A DNA stretch of 64,000 nucleotides from Methylotenera sp. Its GTDB lineage: Bacteria; Pseudomonadota; Gammaproteobacteria; Burkholderiales; Methylophilaceae. Location of the stretch: contig NZ_JAQSDC010000036.1 in assembly GCF_029945705.1 (NCBI RefSeq), positions 1 through 64,000 on the forward strand, read 5' to 3'. Positions 58,598 to 64,000 of this stretch are shown piece by piece. Numbering within the stretch: position 1 is the stretch's first letter; each line of letters starts with the position of its first letter. A model generated the notes under the pieces. That model ran no database searches. It was not told the origin of the DNA and saw only the letters and a list, made by a program, of their open reading frames with translations. A program made the translations under genes and the position numbers.

Positions 58598-59995
58598 TTA
58601 CTTAATGGCATCCAATATTTTTTGATGGACGCCACCAAAGCCGCCATTACTCATGACTAATACATAATCACCTGGTTTTGTGACCTTAGCAATGGCTGCC
58701 ACCATCATATTTAAATCTTCATACACGGAAGCTTTGTCTTTTATGCTGGATAAGGCCTCGACCGCATCCCAACCTAAGTTTGCACCATAACAGAATACCA
58801 AATCAGCCTCTTTCAAACTGGCTGGTAAGGCACTTTTCATCACGCCTAACTTCATGGTATTAGAGCGCGGCTCTAATACGGCTAATATTCGCGCTTTACC
58901 CACTTTACTGCGCAAGCCTGCAACAGTGGTTTCAATTGCCGTTGGATGATGTGCAAAATCATCATAGACGGTAATGTCGTTCACCACGCCTTTGATTTCC
59001 ATGCGGCGCTTCACATTTTTAAATTCACTCAACGCTTCAATCGCGATACAAGGCGCAACACCAACATGGCGCGCAGCGGCAATCACAGCAAGTGCATTCA
59101 TTCGGTTATGCTCGCCGAGGATATCCCAGCTTAAATTACCCTGACGTTCACCTTTAAAGACCACATCAAAACGACCTTGTGCATCGACATTTTGAATTTC
59201 CCAGCCGTCATTCGCTTTTAATTCATCAGTACCAAAATACTCTAGGTTACTCCAGCAGCCTTTATCAATCACGCGCTGCAAGCTTTCCTGCTTGTTGCTT
59301 ACCACTAAACCTTGTTGCGGAACAGTACGCACCAAATGATGGAATTGTTTTTCAATCGCCGCTAAATCGTCAAAAATATCCGCATGGTCAAATTCAAGGT
59401 TATTCAGCACCGCTGTACGTGGGCGGTAATGAACAAATTTAGAGCGTTTATCGAAGAAAGCCGTATCGTACTCATCGGCTTCAATCACAAAGAATGGCGA
59501 TGTGCTCTTGTTATCCTGCTTGCTTTTCGATAAAGCAGGCGTTTGCGGCAAACGCGCAGAAACGCCAAAATTCTCAGGCACGCCACCTATCAAAAAGCCT
59601 GGCGCTAGACCTGCATATTCCAACACCCAAGCTAACATGGAGCTGGTTGTGGTTTTACCATGCGTACCTGCCACAGCAAGTACCCACTTACCTTGCAACA
59701 CATTCTCCGCTAGCCATTGTGGGCCAGAAATATAAGGCAAACCTTGATTTAAAATCTCTTCCATTAAGGGATTACCACGTGAAACCACGTTACCAATCAC
59801 ATAAATATCAGGATTCAGCTTGGTTTGCTCAGGCGAAAAACCTTCAATCAGCTCAATACCTTGCGCCTCAAGCTGCGTGCTCATCGGCGGATAAACGTTC
59901 GCATCACAACCTGTGACGCGATGCCCCTCCTGCTTTGCCAGCACCGCAATGCCGCCCATGAATGTACCGCAAATACCTAAAATGTGAATATGCAT
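58598..59995 (-). CDS. mpl: UDP-N-acetylmuramate:tripeptide ligase (Mpl)
   Basis: It reattaches the L-Ala-gamma-D-Glu-meso-Dap tripeptide, freed by wall turnover, to UDP-MurNAc. The 465-residue Mur ligase has HILGICGTFMGGIAVLA at the start, the P-loop AGTHGKTTTSSMLAWVLE, FVIEADEYDTAFFDKRSKF and the C-terminal YDDFAHHPTAIETTVAGLR. It complements AmpG for cell-wall recycling. The upstream membrane-protein gene abuts it directly. Confidence 0.95.
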   Translation of the reverse strand: MHIHILGICGTFMGGIAVLAKQEGHRVTGCDANVYPPMSTQLEAQGIELIEGFSPEQTKLNPDIYVIGNVVSRGNPLMEEILNQGLPYISGPQWLAENVLQGKWVLAVAGTHGKTTTSSMLAWVLEYAGLAPGFLIGGVPENFGVSARLPQTPALSKSKQDNKSTSPFFVIEADEYDTAFFDKRSKFVHYRPRTAVLNNLEFDHADIFDDLAAIEKQFHHLVRTVPQQGLVVSNKQESLQRVIDKGCWSNLEYFGTDELKANDGWEIQNVDAQGRFDVVFKGERQGNLSWDILGEHNRMNALAVIAAARHVGVAPCIAIEALSEFKNVKRRMEIKGVVNDITVYDDFAHHPTAIETTVAGLRSKVGKARILAVLEPRSNTMKLGVMKSALPASLKEADLVFCYGANLGWDAVEALSSIKDKASVYEDLNMMVAAIAKVTKPGDYVLVMSNGGFGGVHQKILDAIK

Positions 59996-60616
59996 CTACT
60001 TAGTAGTCCAATAAGGTTCTTCATTAAATTCTCTCAAATAAACTTCTCTATCATTTCTTATTAAGTTTTTAGCTCCGTCTATATTAAGGTGCTTTACATT
60101 TACTTCAAAGAAACCTCGTACGCTTGCAGTCACCCAGAAAAACTCCCCATAGCTATTTTTACAAACTCTATCTATATGTAAATCATAAAGATTTCCTCTG
60201 ATATTAGCGGGCATATCTAAATGCAATATTATTTTTGCCGTTTTAGCGTCAAAACTGTATTTAACATCTTGATTGTCGAGCTTAAGCTCACAATATATGG
60301 CGTCAGCCTGCGCAGTAAATTTATTTAATTTTGGTCGATTAAAAATATATTCTTGTACCAAAATCATTAAAGCTACTAAGATTAAAAAAAACAATGAATA
60401 CGCCATACTAGCCCTTGTTTTTACCTGCATATAAACAAAGAGAAATACAATAGGAGAAAAAACCATGAAGAGATATATGACATCTTGTTTTCTTCGTTCT
60501 TTTCTTTTTGAAGTTGGCGTGTTGCCAAATTTAAGTCCGAATCCTAAAACTACTCCGAGATAAGTAATAAAACATACAAAGCCTATCAAGAAATTAAGTA
60601 AAGATACTGTATGCAA
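59996..60616 (-). CDS. Membrane protein of unknown function
   Basis: A 206-residue protein that I do not recognise. Residues about 5-28, 48-66 and 73-93 are hydrophobic, so three membrane segments are likely; the rest (about 100-206) is a soluble domain with LDNQDVKYSFDAKTAKIIL and VRGFFEVNVKHLNIDGAKN. The TTG start at 60616 has GGGG upstream. It sits between metH and mpl with no gap to mpl and a 3-base gap to metH. AT-rich codon use differs from both neighbours. Confidence 0.7.
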   Translation of the reverse strand: MHTVSLLNFLIGFVCFITYLGVVLGFGLKFGNTPTSKRKERRKQDVIYLFMVFSPIVFLFVYMQVKTRASMAYSLFFLILVALMILVQEYIFNRPKLNKFTAQADAIYCELKLDNQDVKYSFDAKTAKIILHLDMPANIRGNLYDLHIDRVCKNSYGEFFWVTASVRGFFEVNVKHLNIDGAKNLIRNDREVYLREFNEEPYWTTK

Positions 60617-60619
60617 TTT

Positions 60620-63600
60620 CTACCCCAAATTTGGCGCCAACCAGCGCTCTAAATACTCTTTAGGCAAGTTTCTACGTTTTGCCATATCTTCTAATTGATC
60701 TGCGCCAATTTTATCTACACTGAAATATTTGGCATCTTTGTGCGCTAAATAAAAGCCTGAAACGGCGGCGGCGGGCTGCATAGCGAATGATTCCGTTAGC
60801 GTCATGCTGATTTCATCGCATTGCAACAGCTTGAACATATCAGGTTTTACCGTATGGTCTGGGCAAGCTGGGTAACCTGGCGCGGGTCGGATGCCTTGAT
60901 ATTGCTCTTTAATCAGCGCATCGACACCTAATTTTTCATCCGCAGCATAAGCCCAGAAGTCTGTACGAACACGTTCATGCATATATTCAGCGAAAGCTTC
61001 AGCCAACCTATCTGCTAAAGATTTGAACATAATGCCACTGTAGTCGTCATGCGCATCAATAAATCGTTTTTCGATTTTCTCTATGCCTAAACCTGCGGTA
61101 ACTGCAAATAAGCCAACATAATCAGCAACACCTTTAGGGGCTACAAAATCACTTAAGCATTGGTTGGGGCGCGGCACGCCATCAATCACTGGTTTAACGC
61201 TTTGCTGGCGCATACCGTAGTAAGTGAATGCCACTTGATTGCGTGTTTCATCTGTATAGATTTCAATATCATCGTCATTCACAGTATTAGCAGGCATGAT
61301 GGCAATCACGCCGTTTGCGCTTAACCAACGACCATCAATGATTTTTTTCAGCATGGCTTGCGCTTCGGCGAACACTTTAGTGGCAGCTTCGCCGACTACG
61401 TGATCACTCAAAATCGCGGGGTAAGCACCAGCCAAGTCCCAAGTTTGGAAGAAAGGTCCCCAATCGATGTATTTGGCAATAAGGCTTAAATCAATGTTTT
61501 TAAATACACGTCGGCCAATAAATTTCGGTTTAACTGGGGCATATTCATCTGCAAAACTCAAAGCCATTTTGTTTTTACGCGCATCTGCAAGCGTGAGTAA
61601 AGGGACACCTTTTTTATTGGCGTGTTGCATGCGTGCTTTTTCGTAATCAGCTTGAATTTCAGCTAAATAGGCGCCGCGTGTTTCTGGTGTAAGCAGATTT
61701 TGCATGACTGAAACTGAACGTGAGGCATCTGGCACATAGACAATTGGGCCATCGTAATGTGGCGCAATTTTCACTGCGGTATGCGCGCGTGAGGTAGTAG
61801 CGCCACCGATTAATAGCGGCATTTGCATGTCTTTAAAATACGGGTCACGCTGCATTTCTCTGGCGATGTAGGTCATTTCTTCTAAGCTTGGCGTAATCAA
61901 ACCGCTCAAGCCAATAATATCGGCATTCTCAGCTTTTGCCATGGCTAGAATCTCAGCGGCTGGCACCATTACGCCCATGTTAACCACTTCAAAGTTATTG
62001 CACTGCAACACCACTGAGACAATGTTTTTGCCAATATCGTGTACATCGCCCTTAACGGTGGCGATGACCATTTTGCCTTTAGGCTTGGCGACGATCCCTG
62101 TGCGCTCTTCATCGGCCGCTTTTTCAGCCTCAATAAACGGTATTAAATGCGCTACCGCTTGCTTCATCACACGAGCGGATTTCACAACTTGCGGCAAGAA
62201 CATTTTGCCTTGCCCAAATAAATCGCCCACCACGTTCATGCCCGACATGAGCGGACCTTCAATCACGTGAATAGGTCTGCCGCCACTGGCTTCAACCGCT
62301 GCGCGCGCCTCTTCAGTATCTTCTACAATAAATTCAGTAATGCCGTGCACCATGGCGTGCGCTAACCTTTTTTCAACTGGCACTGGGTTTTCTGGCGTGC
62401 CGCGCCACTCGAGCGTTGCGGCTTCTTTTTTACCGCCCGCCACCAATGATCCTGCTATTTCAATCAAGCGTTCTGTAGGCGCAAGTAGATTGTCAGGGTC
62501 AGTGATGCGGTTAAGCACCACATCTTCTACGCGTTCTTTTAACTCTGGCGCAAGGTCATCATAAACACCCATCATGCCTGCATTGACAATGCCCATGGTC
62601 ATGCCCGCTTTAATAGCGTGGTATAAAAACACGGTATGAATCGCCTCACGCGCAGGGTCGTTGCCGCGGAAGCTAAAGCTCACATTCGACACGCCGCCTG
62701 AAATTTTGGCATGTGGCAGATTCTGCTTAATCCAACGCGTCGCTTCAATAAAATCTACCGCGTAATTGTTGTGTTCTTCAATACCCGTAGCAATGGCGAA
62801 AATATTCGGGTCAAAAATAATATCTTCTGGCGGAAAGTTCATGCCTACTAATAAATCATAAGCACGCTTACAGATTTCAATTTTACGGGCGTAAGTATCG
62901 GCTTGGCCTTTTTCATCAAACGCCATCACAATGACTGCGGCGCCGTAACGGCGACACAGTTTAGCTTGGCGCAAAAATTCCGCTTCGCCTTCTTTCATCG
63001 AGATTGAATTCACAATAGACTTGCCTTGCACGCACTTTAAACCTGCTTCAATCACAGACCATTTACTTGAGTCGATCATAATTGGCACACGTGCAATATC
63101 AGGCTCACTGGCGATTAAATTCAAGAAATGCGTCATGGCTTTAACGGCGTCCAGCATGCCTTCATCCATGTTGATGTCGATGACTTGCGCGCCATTTTCT
63201 ACTTGCTGACGTGCCACACTCAGCGCTTCTTCATATTGCTCATTGATAATCATGCGCGCAAAGGCTTTAGAACCAGTCACGTTGGTACGCTCACCAACGT
63301 TCACGAATAAAGAATTCTCATCTATTACAAATGGCTCTAACCCAGCCAAACGCGTATTAGGTACGATGCTTGGTATTTGGCGTGGCGGAATGTCTTTAAT
63401 GGCTTGATAAATTGCCGCAATATGCGGTGGCGTTGTGCCACAGCAACCACCCGCAATGTTTACAAAACCGCTGGTTGCGAATTCTTTGATAAGGCTTGAA
63501 GTCACGTCTGGCGTTTCATCAAAGCCCGTATCTGACATTGGATTCGGCAAGCCAGCATTTGGATAAATACAGACAAAAGTATCAGCAATCTTTGAAAGCT

Positions 63601-64000
63601 CTTCAGCATAAGGGCGCATTAAGGTTGCACCCAATGCACAATTTAAACCAATAGTGATTGGCTTGGCATGGCGTACTGAATTCCAAAAAGCAGTCACCGT
63701 TTGACCTGATAAAATACGACCTGATGCATCCGTGACGGTACCTGAAATCATAATCGGCCAAGTTTTACCTTGCTCTTCAAAAAACGAATCTATGGCAAAT
63801 AGCGCGGCTTTACAGTTAAGCGTGTCGAATATGGTTTCGACCATTAAGATATCTGAGCCGCCTTCGACCAAGGCTCGCGCTTGCTCTAAGTAAGCGTTTA
63901 CCAACTGGTCAAAACTCACATTACGTGCGGCAGGGTCATTTACATCTGGCGAAATGCTGGCAGTTTTAGGGGTTGGCCCCAGCGTACCCGCGACAAAGCG
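60620..64000 (-). CDS. metH: Cobalamin-dependent methionine synthase, partial
   Basis: It methylates homocysteine with methyltetrahydrofolate through methylcobalamin. The gene enters from the right edge, so the first residues of the homocysteine domain are missing; 1126 codons are seen. Order: homocysteine domain with zinc cysteines in GLNCALGA and [11 protein letters not shown], the pterin domain ([28 protein letters not shown]), the cobalamin domain with the DxHxxG motif in [15 protein letters not shown], and the activation domain ([29 protein letters not shown]). A possible cobalamin riboswitch would lie outside the window. It serves the methionine pathway begun by metX. Confidence 0.97.
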   Translation of the reverse strand, partial: RFVAGTLGPTPKTASISPDVNDPAARNVSFDQLVNAYLEQARALVEGGSDILMVETIFDTLNCKAALFAIDSFFEEQGKTWPIMISGTVTDASGRILSGQTVTAFWNSVRHAKPITIGLNCALGATLMRPYAEELSKIADTFVCIYPNAGLPNPMSDTGFDETPDVTSSLIKEFATSGFVNIAGGCCGTTPPHIAAIYQAIKDIPPRQIPSIVPNTRLAGLEPFVIDENSLFVNVGERTNVTGSKAFARMIINEQYEEALSVARQQVENGAQVIDINMDEGMLDAVKAMTHFLNLIASEPDIARVPIMIDSSKWSVIEAGLKCVQGKSIVNSISMKEGEAEFLRQAKLCRRYGAAVIVMAFDEKGQADTYARKIEICKRAYDLLVGMNFPPEDIIFDPNIFAIATGIEEHNNYAVDFIEATRWIKQNLPHAKISGGVSNVSFSFRGNDPAREAIHTVFLYHAIKAGMTMGIVNAGMMGVYDDLAPELKERVEDVVLNRITDPDNLLAPTERLIEIAGSLVAGGKKEAATLEWRGTPENPVPVEKRLAHAMVHGITEFIVEDTEEARAAVEASGGRPIHVIEGPLMSGMNVVGDLFGQGKMFLPQVVKSARVMKQAVAHLIPFIEAEKAADEERTGIVAKPKGKMVIATVKGDVHDIGKNIVSVVLQCNNFEVVNMGVMVPAAEILAMAKAENADIIGLSGLITPSLEEMTYIAREMQRDPYFKDMQMPLLIGGATTSRAHTAVKIAPHYDGPIVYVPDASRSVSVMQNLLTPETRGAYLAEIQADYEKARMQHANKKGVPLLTLADARKNKMALSFADEYAPVKPKFIGRRVFKNIDLSLIAKYIDWGPFFQTWDLAGAYPAILSDHVVGEAATKVFAEAQAMLKKIIDGRWLSANGVIAIMPANTVNDDDIEIYTDETRNQVAFTYYGMRQQSVKPVIDGVPRPNQCLSDFVAPKGVADYVGLFAVTAGLGIEKIEKRFIDAHDDYSGIMFKSLADRLAEAFAEYMHERVRTDFWAYAADEKLGVDALIKEQYQGIRPAPGYPACPDHTVKPDMFKLLQCDEISMTLTESFAMQPAAAVSGFYLAHKDAKYFSVDKIGADQLEDMAKRRNLPKEYLERWLAPNLG

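Overview
The window is ordinary chromosomal DNA of a low-to-moderate GC betaproteobacterium, most likely a methylotroph of the Methylophilaceae (Methylotenera/Methylophilus type). This rests on recognisable gene order and protein families (trpEGD-trpC, hemA-prfA-prmC, metX-metW-ampG, gatCAB divergent from mreBCD-mrdA-rodA-rlpA-dacA-ybeD-lipB-lipA, the Thiobacillus-type gshA, a pilE-fimT-pilVWXY1 cluster). It is an inference from protein resemblance; no search was run. No rRNA, tRNA, CRISPR array, prophage or intact insertion sequence was seen.

Layout. 1-795: remnant of a BLUF photoreceptor gene and a gene-free stretch of palindromic repeats. 796-7937 (minus): ankyrin protein, hemB, trpC, a DUF3465 lipoprotein, trpD, trpG, trpE, then gph and rpe; a candidate Trp-rich leader peptide precedes trpE. 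8798-13355 (plus): an inverted-repeat element touching the hemA start codon, then hemA, prfA, a BAX-inhibitor-like membrane protein and prmC, which carries a dispersed repeat inserted in frame. 13436-20831: sterol-desaturase-like protein, gamma-carbonic-anhydrase-like protein, intact BLUF protein, metX-metW-ampG, a DUF1223 protein and an EamA transporter. 20910-22967 (minus): a bufferin-type RiPP locus, with a Cys-repeat precursor, a DUF692 (MNIO) enzyme and a DUF2063 partner. 23180-28814: xthA, pyrE, a DUF4124 protein, gatCAB. 29026-39029 (plus): cell-shape, peptidoglycan and lipoate genes. 39102-43369: glutathione synthesis, then apbE with a NusG-II protein and a Gx transporter. 43380-51083 (minus): type IV minor pilin cluster ending in a TonB-C-like gene. 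51300-57098: lptM-lysA, a small acidic secreted protein, purU, ispH-nudB and nadA-HIT. 57101-64000 (minus): a 2Fe-2S ferredoxin, tonB, mpl, a membrane protein and metH, which runs off the right edge.

The genes are mostly housekeeping: tryptophan, heme, methionine, lysine/peptidoglycan, lipoate, glutathione and NAD synthesis, and envelope growth. The most unusual system is the bufferin-like locus: a predicted lipoprotein precursor with nine cysteines at alternating 6/7-residue spacing (13-residue repeats), next to the iron oxygenase family that modifies such cysteines. Other points are the in-frame repeat inside prmC, two inverted-repeat elements placed exactly at a start codon (hemA) and a stop codon (tonB), the candidate trp leader peptide and a probably leaderless metX transcript.
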